Part shown: piece by piece, positions 32,404-39,470 of the stretch
Position numbering within the stretch: position 1 is the stretch's first letter
Layout of the letters: each line of letters begins with the position of its first letter
From: Oscillatoriales cyanobacterium PMM_0080
Lineage (GTDB): Bacteria > Cyanobacteriota > Cyanobacteriia > Cyanobacteriales > Microcoleaceae
Direction: 5' to 3'
Assembly: GCA_949127775.1 (NCBI GenBank)
Contig: CASBQF010000382.1
Span: 1 to 39,470 of the forward strand
Length of the DNA stretch: 39,470 nt
Made by a program: the position numbers and the translations under genes
Notes under the pieces: generated by a model
Databases searched by the model: none
Told to the model about the DNA's origin: nothing
Seen by the model: only the letters and a program-made list of their open reading frames with translations

Positions 32404-32452
32404 GCCGTTTCCCTACAATATATCGCGGTAGGGAAACGGCACTGCCGTGTCC
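32392..32452. repeat. Family A palindrome, copy 2
   Basis: A perfect 25-bp stem begins GGACACGGCAGTGCCGTTTC and closes around an 11-nt AT-rich loop ending ATCGCG. It differs from the other copies by paired changes on both arms. Confidence 0.88.
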
Positions 32453-32465
32453 TCTGTATTATCTC

Positions 32466-32521
32466 GGCAGTGCCTTTGTCCCTACAATTGATCGTGGTAG
32501 GGAAACGGCACTGCCGTGTCC
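32466..32521. repeat. Family A palindrome, copy 3 (imperfect)
   Basis: GGCAGTGCCTTTGTCCCTAC pairs with GTAGGGAAACGGCACTGCC with a few mismatches. The loop AATTGATCGTG is the family A loop. It lies 13 bp after copy 2. Confidence 0.8.
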
Positions 32522-33001
32522 TCTATATCCTTTCGGCACAGCCGGAATTGATATGAAACTTTGCCTCTAGTCAATAAACTTTGTACAAAACCTCTTTGTA
32601 AAGATTTGTGAATGAAAGCAGGTTTTGTATAATCGGAGTTAAGCTCATACCAATTCCCAAAAGTATTGCTACATATAAATTGTATGCAGATATCTGTATA
32701 GACATGGTAATCCTGTGTCCGGTGAGGACAATTAGGGCTTTCAACAATTGAGATAAAATCGATAATTGTAGCAACACTTTTTTGAATGGGTATAAAAAAA
32801 CTGGTTTCTAGCTTTGGTAACGAAACATTTCGGAATCAATCCGGTTTCTAATGAGTAGTGCAAACTCGTCCGTAGTTCTAACTCTGTTCATTACCGAACT
32901 TTTAAATAGCTGGAGAGATACTTCTCAGAAAGCGATCCGGGTAATACAATTAGATTGAGAAACATGAAAATAGCCAAATCTTATCAAACCTCACTAACAG
33001 G
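32522..33001. other. Non-coding spacer, 480 bp
   Basis: AT-rich sequence upstream of the peptidoglycan-binding protein. A TATAAAAAAACTGGTTTC stretch near 32791 and a GAAACATTTC palindrome near 32821 are the only distinctive words. I see no gene; the minus-strand frame at 32571-32777 is hydrophobic by composition only. Confidence 0.45.
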
Positions 33002-33742
33002 ATGAAACTTATGCGTGTAACTACTGTTACGATTTTCAGCTTAATCGCTTTGCTCGCTCCCGGGTTGACCAAAAAGGCAGCAGCGAATTTCGAGTCGAAA
33101 CCCTTTGTGCAGGAACAATACCGTAGAGATTTTGTTGCTCCCGCCGATCCGGGTGCGTTGGCACAGCCGGATCAGAATTCCCGAGGAGATATGTTTAAGA
33201 AGCCTTTTTACGCGGGCGAGCAGCAGCCTGTGAGAAAGGAAAAAACTATCTCGGCGGGAGCTGACGGCCCAGAAGTGGCTACCATACAGCAGCGGTTGGA
33301 AGTTCACGGTTTTACGATCGGGACAATCGACGGTTCCTATGGTTCTCGCACCACATCGGCTGTCAGTGCTTTTCAGCAATCTAAGCAGTTGAAGTCAGAC
33401 GGAATCGTAGATAAAGAGACTTGGACTGCTTTAGCAGCAGAGCCTCCGCAGCGAGCTTCTGAGAGTTTGCAGAGCAATGCTCCAATTCAGAGCAATGCTC
33501 CAACTGAAAAGAATGATACTGTTGCGAGCGATCGTAGAACGGCTCTAACTAAAGGGGCTGCCGGTTCCAAGGTGAAGACACTACAGGTGCGTTTGGAACT
33601 ACAGGGTTACGATCCGGGCCCGATCGACGGCATTTTTGGCGCTCGCACTGCTACGGCTGTCAAGAGCTTTCAGGAGTCTAAGAGTTTGACGGCTGACGGT
33701 GTGGTGGACGACATTACCTGGAAGGCGATCGGTCAAAGCTAA
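33002..33742 (+). CDS. Secreted protein with two peptidoglycan-binding domains
   Basis: The 246-residue precursor begins with a signal peptide (VTIFSLIALLAPGLTKKAAA). Two PG_binding_1 domains follow: GADGPEVATIQQRLEVHGF with GTIDGSYGSRTTSAVSAFQ at about residues 84-145, and GAAGSKVKTLQVRLELQGYD with GPIDGIFGARTATAVKSFQ at about 182-243. Both show the conserved Gly-x-Ile-Asp-Gly and Ala-Val-x-x-Phe-Gln cores. A Ser/Asn/Gln linker with a short repeat (LQSNAPIQSNAP) joins them. No hydrolase domain is attached, so it probably anchors to or organises the cell wall. The start could instead be ATG 33011, which has AGGA at better spacing. Confidence 0.92.
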   Translation: MKLMRVTTVTIFSLIALLAPGLTKKAAANFESKPFVQEQYRRDFVAPADPGALAQPDQNSRGDMFKKPFYAGEQQPVRKEKTISAGADGPEVATIQQRLEVHGFTIGTIDGSYGSRTTSAVSAFQQSKQLKSDGIVDKETWTALAAEPPQRASESLQSNAPIQSNAPTEKNDTVASDRRTALTKGAAGSKVKTLQVRLELQGYDPGPIDGIFGARTATAVKSFQESKSLTADGVVDDITWKAIGQS

Positions 33743-33790
33743 GTGAGGAGTTAAAAATAGGGAAAATTGCTGTGGCGACGACTCATCAGT

Positions 33791-33819
33791 AAACCCGGTG
33801 TCAAAAAAAGACCGGGTTT
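33791..33819 (+). terminator. Hairpin after the peptidoglycan-binding gene
   Basis: AAACCCGGT and ACCGGGTTT form a 9-bp stem around an A-rich loop, followed by CTG rather than a T-run. It lies 48 bp after the stop codon and may end that transcript. Confidence 0.5.
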
Positions 33820-33871
33820 CTGAATGTTGACGGATGTTTTATTGTGTGTTATATTAGTTGAATGTCTAAAT

Positions 33872-33953
33872 GCGGATATGGCGAAATTGGCAGACGCGCC
33901 AGATTTAGGTTCTGGTTCCGAAAGGAGTGAAGGTTCAAGTCCTTTTATCCGCA
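33872..33953 (+). tRNA. tRNA-Leu (anticodon UAG)
   Basis: The 82-nt sequence folds as a class II tRNA. The acceptor stem is GCGGATA/TATCCGC with discriminator A. The anticodon arm is CCAGA-TTTAGGT-TCTGG, giving anticodon UAG. A long variable arm contains TTCCGAAAGGAG, and the T arm reads AGGTTCAAGTCCTT. CCA is not encoded. A translated frame across it (MAKLADAPDLGSG) is the usual artefact of this tRNA. It sits at the left border of a stretch of accessory genes. Confidence 0.96.
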
Positions 33954-33960
33954 TCGCTTT

Positions 33961-34101
33961 ATGGCTGCGCCATTTGAGGCGCAGTTACTTCGGAATTATC
34001 CAGGTTTGTGCGATCGCGATTTAGAGAATGCTTGGCGTTATTACGATCGCCACCGCGAAGAAATCGATCGGATTATTGTTTCTCATCAAACCGATGATTG
34101 A
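33961..34101 (+). pseudogene. Fragment resembling the C-terminus of a DUF433 protein
   Basis: An open frame of 46 codons begins eight bases after the tRNA. It reads LLRNYPGLCDRDLENAWRYY then DRHREEIDRIIVSHQTDD. The pattern Tyr-Pro-x-Leu ... Ala-x-x-Tyr-Tyr-x-x-His-x-x-Glu-Ile-Asp is that of the last helices of DUF433 antitoxin-like proteins, while the N-terminal half is absent. An intact DUF433 gene follows at 34176. It may be a left-over of an older toxin-antitoxin pair cut at the tRNA. Confidence 0.5.
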
Positions 34102-34175
34102 AAGGGTGAGACTGTATTCTAATGAAATTTTGGCGGTTATGAGTATAGTATATAGCTAAAAGAGGCATCTTAGAT

Positions 34176-34514
34176 ATGGAATTTAATGACTATTTTGACT
34201 TTTTGGCACCGGATGATATTCGCATCAAAGGACATCGGATCGGGATTGAGACGGTACTGTATGAATATCTGTATCGGGGACGCACGGCAGAAGAAATTCA
34301 GCAATTATATCCTTCTCTAACTTTGGCAGAAGTTTATACGACTATTTTGTATTATTTGCTGAACAAAGAATCAGTAAGTCGATATTTACAAGATTGGTTA
34401 GAGTGGTCGCATCAGCAGCGAAAGATGCAAGCAGCAAATCCCCATCCTGCTGCGGAAAGATTGCGAAGATTGAAAGCCGAACGGGAAAAGCAATCTGTTA
34501 TACAGGGTGCTTAA
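34176..34514 (+). CDS. DUF433 protein, antitoxin-like
   Basis: The 112-residue protein reads FDFLAPDDIRIKGHRIGIET, VLYEYLYRGRTAEEIQQLYP and SLTLAEVYTTILYYLLNKES. These match the DUF433 winged-helix domain usually encoded just ahead of a DUF5615 PIN-like gene. The C-terminal 35 residues are charged and helical and probably contact the partner. The following frame begins three bases after the stop, as in a toxin-antitoxin operon, but that partner is broken. It may therefore persist as a lone antitoxin. The start lacks a strong ribosome binding site. Confidence 0.78.
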   Translation: MEFNDYFDFLAPDDIRIKGHRIGIETVLYEYLYRGRTAEEIQQLYPSLTLAEVYTTILYYLLNKESVSRYLQDWLEWSHQQRKMQAANPHPAAERLRRLKAEREKQSVIQGA

Positions 34515-34517
34515 GAA

Positions 34518-34877
34518 ATGGCGCTGAAATATTTGATGGATGAGAATGTTACACCGATTTATGCTACACAGCTTCGTCGGAAACGCTCGGATTTAGTAGT
34601 TTGGTCGGTGGGCGATATTGGTACCCGAAAAGTACACTCGATCCAGATATTTTGGTTTGGTGTGAGGAGCATAATTTTATTTTAGTGACGAACAACCGCA
34701 AGTCAATGCCCGTTCATCTGACAGATCATATGGCTTGAAGGTAGGCATATTCCAGGGATTTTCGTTTTGAACTCAGATTTAACTATTGGGCAAAATATTG
34801 AGGAATTAATTTTGATTGCTGATGGTTCGTTCGATGATGAATACCAAGACCAGATTGTCCATCTCCCATTAACATAA
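34518..34877 (+). pseudogene. DUF5615 PIN-like toxin gene with two compensating frameshifts
   Basis: The gene opens LKYLMDENVTPIYATQLRRK and the Asp of MDEN is the first PIN acidic residue. Near 34624 one base appears lost (GGTACCCGAAA where GGTACCCCGAAA would keep frame), and the next frame continues STLDPDILVWCEEHNFILVT with NNRKSMPVH. Near 34735 one base appears gained (GCTTGAAGG), and the original frame resumes GRHIPGIFVLNSDLTIG through DDEYQDQIVHLPLT to TAA at 34875. The total of 360 bp is a multiple of three. Without correction the product stops early, so it is probably inactive, though sequencing error cannot be excluded from the sequence alone. Confidence 0.8.
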
Positions 34878-34928
34878 ACAGGATTTATGCACTGGTCAAA
34901 AACCAGGTTTATCGCCCCAGGCGTAAAT

Positions 34929-35096
34929 CTCAGAAACCGGGTTTCTCTCAATATTTCTCGTCACCCAATCAAGGACTCGTAGAAACCCGGTTTCTTGCCC
35001 CCATGCGAAAATCTCAGAAACCGGGTTTCTCTCGATATTTATCGTCACCCAACCCAAAAACTCGTAGAAACCCGGTTTCTTGGCTCCATGCGGTTT
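34929..35096 (+). repeat. Two tandem 84-bp units with AAACCCGG hairpins
   Basis: Units start at 34929 and 35013, each with CTCAGAAACCGGGTTTCTCT at its left and GTAGAAACCCGGTTTCTTG at its right, so each folds on itself. A degenerate part unit precedes them from about 34900. The array fills the spacer before the Roco gene. Confidence 0.85.
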
Positions 35097-35193
35097 CTCG
35101 CCTCGACAATCGCGCGTCATCTTTCCCGGAGCACCCAAATCTCTGTCAGAATAGAAACAAGATGGCGGGGAAACACACGGGGAAACAAAGGGC

Positions 35194-38100
35194 ATGACGC
35201 GAGAGGAAGCACTGCGGCGAATTCACCGGGCGGCTGAGGAAAATTTGACGGAATTGGATTTGGCGGGGCTGGAGTTGGAGGATTTGCCGCCGGAGATTGG
35301 CAAGTGCACGCAGCTAGAGACGTTGGTGTTGGGGAAGGTGGAGAAAGGGGAATGGATTGATGGTAAATTGACTCCGAAACTAATCACCAATCACTTAATC
35401 GCACTGCCAGAGGAATTGCGATCGCTCGTAAATTTGCGATCGATCGACCTCAGTGGCAATCCATTCGGAAAAGTCCCAGAATTCCTGCTGGGAATGAAGC
35501 AATTAGAGAGTTTAAATTTAAACAGCATTGATTTAAAAGAAATTCCAAAAGAGATCGGCCAACTGTCCAATCTGACAGAGCTTTACCTCCGTCACAATCA
35601 AATAATACAAATCCCAGAAGTGCTTGGCGAACTGTCGAACCTGACACAGCTTTACCTCTTTAACAATCAGATCGCCCAAATCCCAGAAGCTATCGCTCAA
35701 TTATCCAATCTGACAGGGCTTTACCTCGGTTGCAATTACATAACCGAAATCCCGGAAGCGATCGCCCAACTATCCCATCTGACAGTGCTTCACCTCTGGC
35801 ACAATCAGATTACCCAAATCCCAGAAGCCATCGCTCAATTATCCAATCTGACAGAGCTTAACCTCTGGCACAATCAGATTACCCAAATCCCAGAAGTGCT
35901 CGGCAAACTATCCAATCTGACACAGCTTGTCGTCAGTCACAATCAAATAACACAAATCCCAGAGGCGCTCGGTCAACTGTCGAATCTGACAGAGCTTGTT
36001 CTCAATCACAATCAAATAATACAAATCCCAGAGGCGCTCGGTCAACTGTCGAATCTGACAGAGCTTAACCTCAGTCATAATCAAATAACACAAATTCCAG
36101 AGGCGCTCGGCAAACTGTCGAATCTGACACAACTTGTCCTCCATAACAATCAAATAATACAAATTCCAGAAGCGATCGCCAAACTATCCAATCTGACACA
36201 GCTTTACCTCAGCAGTAATCAGATCGCCCAACTCCCAGATGCGATCGGGCAATTGTCGAATCTGACACAGCTTTACCTCTTTAACAATCAAATAACACAA
36301 CTCCCAGATGCGATCGGTCAACTGTCCAATCTGACACAGCTTGACCTCAGAAGTAATCAGATCGCCCAAATTCCAGATGCGATCGGTCAACTGTCCAATC
36401 TGACACAGCTTGATCTTAGAAGAAATCAGATCGCCCAAATTCCAGATGTGATCGGTCAACTGTCCAATCTGACACACCTTGACCTCAAGAACAATCAGAT
36501 TGCAGCCATCCCAGAGGCGATCCGCAGCATGGAGAAGCTGGAAAAACTGGATTTGCGGGGTAATCCGATACCAATTCCACGGGAAATCCTGGGCGAAAGC
36601 CGATCCTTTGAAGATCCGGGTGATTTGCGTACCATTCTCGACTTCTACTTCCAAACCCGCGATCCCAACGATACCGAAGAACTCAACGAAGCTAAACTTT
36701 TGATTGTCGGCGAAGGCGAAGCGGGAAAAACTACCCTAGCCAAAAAACTCCTCAACCCCGACTACGAACTCGAAAAACAAGAACCCAGTACCGAAGGCAT
36801 TGATGTGATGCGCTGGGAATTCACACAAGCCAACGGTAAACCTTTCCGCATCAACCTCTGGGACTTTGGCGGACAGGAAATCTACCACCACACGCACCAA
36901 TTCTTCCTCACCGAACGTTCCCTCTACATCCTTCTCGTCGATAACCGCCGCGAAAACCCCAACCTCTGCTACTGGTTGAACATCATTCAACTTCTCAGCA
37001 AAAGCAGTCCCGTCTTCCTTGTCCAGAACGAAAAACAAGACCGCCACTGCGAAATCAAGGTTCGCGAACTGCGCCGTGACTTTGACAACCTCATAGAAAA
37101 ACCCCTCGCCACCAACCTCGCCAGCAATCGCGGACTCGCAGCCCTCCAACGCGCCCTACAAAACCGCATCGTCACCCTCGACCACATCAGCACGCCCATC
37201 CCCAAACGCTGGGCAAACGTCCGCCACATTTTGGAAAACTATTCCCAACGCCAAACCCACATCGAAATCAGTAAATTTTACAATATCTGCATCGGTCAAG
37301 GCTTCAACAAGTCCGATAAACCCGCCATGCTGAGTCTTAGCAAATACCTCCACGACTTGGGTATTATCCTGCACTTCCAAAAAGACCCCATCCTCAAAAA
37401 CATAGTCATCCTGCGTCCCGAATTGGCAACCAATGCTGTTTACAAAGTCATCAGCAAGAAAGAAATTACTGACGAAAAAGAAGTCGCCGACAACGCGGAA
37501 GTCATCGCCAACTGCGGGTATTTCACCTATCAAAACCTCAAGCAAATCTGGCGCGAAAGAGAATACCAAGACTTGCACGACGAACTACTCCACTTAATGA
37601 AACACTTCAAACTGTGTTACGAAATCCCCGGCCAACCCGGACAATACATCGCCCCGCAACTTCTCCCCCTCGCAACGCCCAATTACACCTGGGACGACAT
37701 CGATAACCTGATTTTGCGCTACGAATACGACTTTATGCCCAAGGGCATCATTACCCGCTTCATCGTAGAAATGCACCAGTTAATCTACCGCCCTCAATCT
37801 TTCTTACCAAAGGGTAGGGGGGATATCGTGTGGCGCGATGGAGTCATCCTCACCGATGGTTATGGCAAAGCTGAAGTCATTGAGGATTACGAGAAACGAG
37901 AAATCCGCATTCGAGTTACTGGGAAACAGAAAAAATCTATTTTAGAGCGCATCCGCCACGAATTGTGGAAGATTCATGCTACTTATGACGATCGTCTAAA
38001 ATACAAAGAATTAATCCCCTGCAACTGTTCCGAATGCAAAGGCAGCCAAAACCCTCACCTCTACGATTTTGATGCTTTGCGTCGCCGTTTGGAGAAGGGC

Positions 38101-38694
38101 AAGTATGACGTTGAATGCGAAAAGTCTTATGAAAAGGTCAACGTGCGCGGCTTAATTGAGGATTTCCCCGACTACTCGCAACAACGGGAAAGAGAGAGAA
38201 TTTCTGAAATCGAGCGACCTGACCGTGTAGATGCTTCTAGTCCTCAGCAAATTGTGTACAACGTTAACTTAGGTGATAACAAAATGAATCAAGATTCTTC
38301 CCAAACCAACAACCTACAAGGCGCTAATCTTTCCGGCATTAACGCGAGCCAATTTAAAGACAATTCCCAAGTTAGCAATAACCAATTCAACCAAAACAAT
38401 AATGCCAATACGGCAGAAATCATGAAACTGATTTCCTCGATGCGCGAAACTGCGATGCAGTTTCCCGAAGACATCCGTGAGGGTGTAATGATTGATATTG
38501 AAGATGTCGAAATTGAAGTCAAGAAACCGGAAAACGAATGGAGTAAAGCCAGATTAAAGAAAAGCTTGACTGCGATGATTGGGGCGGCTACTGCGATCGC
38601 GATTCCGATCGCAGGGATGACTGATTTTGCTAGTAGTGCGATCGACCTTGGTGCAAAAGTCGGTGTCAAAATCGAGCTACCATCGGCAAGGTAA
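35194..38694 (+). CDS. Roco protein: leucine-rich repeats, ROC GTPase, COR and a C-terminal module
   Basis: The 1166-residue protein begins with leucine-rich repeats (residues 15-470), including 14 nearly identical 23-residue units of the form LSNLTQLYLxxNQIxQIPEA. The ROC GTPase domain follows: P-loop GEGEAGKTT at residue 506, the G3 motif WDFGGQE near 557, and NEKQD in the G4 position in place of NKxD. The COR dimerisation domain spans about residues 665-860. The last 150 residues hold an Asn/Gln-rich linker (NQDSSQTNNLQGANLSG), a conserved-looking block (MKLISSMRETAMQFPEDIRE) and a hydrophobic Ala/Ile segment (AMIGAATAIAIPIAGMTDFA). Roco proteins act as nucleotide-switched dimers; ligand and output here are unknown. 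A possible GGGG(A) site precedes the ATG weakly. Confidence 0.93.
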   Translation: MTREEALRRIHRAAEENLTELDLAGLELEDLPPEIGKCTQLETLVLGKVEKGEWIDGKLTPKLITNHLIALPEELRSLVNLRSIDLSGNPFGKVPEFLLGMKQLESLNLNSIDLKEIPKEIGQLSNLTELYLRHNQIIQIPEVLGELSNLTQLYLFNNQIAQIPEAIAQLSNLTGLYLGCNYITEIPEAIAQLSHLTVLHLWHNQITQIPEAIAQLSNLTELNLWHNQITQIPEVLGKLSNLTQLVVSHNQITQIPEALGQLSNLTELVLNHNQIIQIPEALGQLSNLTELNLSHNQITQIPEALGKLSNLTQLVLHNNQIIQIPEAIAKLSNLTQLYLSSNQIAQLPDAIGQLSNLTQLYLFNNQITQLPDAIGQLSNLTQLDLRSNQIAQIPDAIGQLSNLTQLDLRRNQIAQIPDVIGQLSNLTHLDLKNNQIAAIPEAIRSMEKLEKLDLRGNPIPIPREILGESRSFEDPGDLRTILDFYFQTRDPNDTEELNEAKLLIVGEGEAGKTTLAKKLLNPDYELEKQEPSTEGIDVMRWEFTQANGKPFRINLWDFGGQEIYHHTHQFFLTERSLYILLVDNRRENPNLCYWLNIIQLLSKSSPVFLVQNEKQDRHCEIKVRELRRDFDNLIEKPLATNLASNRGLAALQRALQNRIVTLDHISTPIPKRWANVRHILENYSQRQTHIEISKFYNICIGQGFNKSDKPAMLSLSKYLHDLGIILHFQKDPILKNIVILRPELATNAVYKVISKKEITDEKEVADNAEVIANCGYFTYQNLKQIWREREYQDLHDELLHLMKHFKLCYEIPGQPGQYIAPQLLPLATPNYTWDDIDNLILRYEYDFMPKGIITRFIVEMHQLIYRPQSFLPKGRGDIVWRDGVILTDGYGKAEVIEDYEKREIRIRVTGKQKKSILERIRHELWKIHATYDDRLKYKELIPCNCSECKGSQNPHLYDFDALRRRLEKGKYDVECEKSYEKVNVRGLIEDFPDYSQQRERERISEIERPDRVDASSPQQIVYNVNLGDNKMNQDSSQTNNLQGANLSGINASQFKDNSQVSNNQFNQNNNANTAEIMKLISSMRETAMQFPEDIREGVMIDIEDVEIEVKKPENEWSKARLKKSLTAMIGAATAIAIPIAGMTDFASSAIDLGAKVGVKIELPSAR

Positions 38695-38730
38695 GTTATA
38701 TCCAAATCCCTAAAAACAGCCCAAAATGCT

Positions 38731-38981
38731 GTAGGGGCGGGTTCACCAACCATCTATGAAATTTAAAAAAAATCTCAAAAACCCGCCCCCTCCCCGCGAT
38801 AATTTATATGAACATTTCACTACCAGCGATAATTTATATGAACATTTCATCATAAATTAATGGTTCATTTTATATGAATATTTCACAATAAATTTACGGT
38901 ACATTTTGATTGTTCGTAGGTGGGGGCGGGTTTTTGAGATTATTCATTTCTATCGTAAATGGTTGGTGAACCCGCCCCTAC
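38731..38981. repeat. Family C MITE-like repeat, copy 2
   Basis: The 251-bp element starts GTAGGGGCGGGTTCACCAAC and ends with the inverted GGTTGGTGAACCCGCCCCTAC, giving terminal repeats of nearly 30 bp. Internal arms AAAACCCGCCCCC and GGGGGCGGGTTTT form a second inverted pair. A 24-bp word with ATAATTTATATGAACATTTC is duplicated inside, which accounts for the extra length over copy 1. No ORF. Confidence 0.85.
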
Positions 38982-39051
38982 AAATATGGTTGATTATAAA
39001 TATAACAACCTGTCCTAATACGGGCGGTTACGATACATTCTGAGGTACATT

Positions 39052-39288
39052 ATGGTAAAAGCGATCGCAAAATTAAAATTACTCGATGTTGTTGCCATCA
39101 AAAAAGATTTACCCGATAATAATTTAATGGCCGGTCAAGTTGGTACAATCGTCGAGATTTTAGCGCCGGAAGTATACGAAGTTGACTTCAGCGATGATGA
39201 TGGTCAAACCTATGCGATGTTGCCCTTACACAGTAGTCAACTATTAAAACTAAAATATCAGTCTACACCAGAAAATACCCCGAATTAA
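39052..39288 (+). CDS. DUF4926 domain protein
   Basis: The 78-residue protein reads LKLLDVVAIKKDLPDNNLMA, GQVGTIVEILAPEVYEVDFS and DDDGQTYAMLPLHSSQLLKL. This is the complete DUF4926 pattern: a small beta-barrel-like domain with Gly-x-x-Gly-Thr-Ile-Val and Val-Glu-Phe-like core. Such proteins are often found beside toxin-antitoxin or nuclease genes in cyanobacteria; the function is unknown. GAGG lies seven bases before the ATG. The leader is the conserved tail of a family C repeat. Confidence 0.85.
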   Translation: MVKAIAKLKLLDVVAIKKDLPDNNLMAGQVGTIVEILAPEVYEVDFSDDDGQTYAMLPLHSSQLLKLKYQSTPENTPN

Positions 39289-39366
39289 AACATATTTTAG
39301 CAGCGTTAAATTAGATAAGTAGGCGGGACATCCCACAAATTTGTGAAAATTATATCGTTTCCGGTT

Positions 39367-39470
39367 GCATCGGAATTATTAACCGAAATTAGGAGACGGC
39401 AGTGCCGTGTCCCTACAATTAATCGCGGTAGGGACACGGCACTGCCGTCTCCTCTATATCATTCCGGTGC
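39367..39470. repeat. Family A element, copy 4, with extended inverted ends
   Basis: The perfect 25-bp stem at 39392-39452 begins GGAGACGGCAGTGCCGTGTC around an 11-nt loop. Outside it, GCATCGGAAT at 39367 is matched inversely by ATTCCGGTGC at the window end. The element may therefore be about 104 bp with short terminal inverted repeats; its right border touches the end of the window. Confidence 0.8.

Noticed and set aside
32571-32777. 68-codon hydrophobic minus-strand frame
   Set aside because: The hydrophobicity follows from AT-rich sequence; no ribosome binding site and no family.
33824-34024. 66-codon frame reading MAKLADAPDLGSG
   Set aside because: It is the translation of the tRNA-Leu gene, a well-known artefact.
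34929-35096. 84-bp units as a CRISPR array
   Set aside because: Only two full units; both the arms and the sequence between them are repeated, so there are no unique spacers.
36184-36654. Long minus-strand frames under the Roco LRR region
   Set aside because: They are antisense shadows of the 69-bp repeats and share their period.

Overview
The window looks like a filamentous cyanobacterium of the Oscillatoriales (Microcoleus/Oscillatoria type). This is inferred from the very frequent HIP1-type GCGATCGC and CGATCG words, a cyanobacterial sucrose synthase, CbiD next to GMP synthase, the AAA-like/GGDEF and HEAT-repeat proteins, several Uma2 genes and an abundance of palindromic dispersed repeats. 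No species can be named from the sequence alone.

Layout. 1-7.3 kb is accessory: a NACHT-type NTPase running off the left edge, a small HTH gene, a complete ISL3-family element with 8-bp target duplications, a Uma2 (PD-(D/E)XK-like) gene, a secreted protein, a HigB/HigA-like toxin-antitoxin pair behind two identical-arm operators, and a nuclease-fold-like protein. 7.3-13.4 kb is housekeeping: guaA, cbiD, an MFS permease and rpsD. 13.6-20 kb holds a cysteine-patterned secreted protein, a rhodanese, an AAA-like ATPase/diguanylate cyclase, metK and a GHL10-type glycoside hydrolase. 20.4-29.8 kb holds a HEAT-repeat protein fused to a CX5R phosphatase-like domain, an orphan sensor kinase, a broken Panacea (DUF4065) antitoxin, a second Uma2 with a coiled coil, a TPR protein and an M32 carboxypeptidase. 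29.9-33.7 kb holds sucrose synthase and a secreted peptidoglycan-binding protein. From tRNA-Leu(UAG) at 33.9 kb onward the content is accessory again: a DUF433 fragment, an intact DUF433 gene, a DUF5615 PIN-like toxin broken by two compensating frameshifts, a large Roco protein (LRR-ROC-COR) with an unusual C-terminal module, and a DUF4926 protein.

Between genes lie at least four families of non-coding palindromic or MITE-like repeats. Family A is a 25-26 bp perfect stem ending GTCTCC/GTGTCC. Family B carries GGAACAGGCA. Family C has GTAGGGGCGGGTT termini and sits directly ahead of two unrelated genes. Family D is a 129-bp palindrome. One B copy supplies the stop codon of the diguanylate cyclase gene, and one arm of an A copy is amplified in tandem.

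No single operon-like new system is obvious. The most unusual architectures are the HEAT-phosphatase fusion, the AAA-like/GGDEF protein and the Roco C-terminal module. The NACHT and Roco proteins at the two ends are both STAND/Roco-like signalling NTPases of the kind implicated in conflict or stress responses, but a defence role here is inference.
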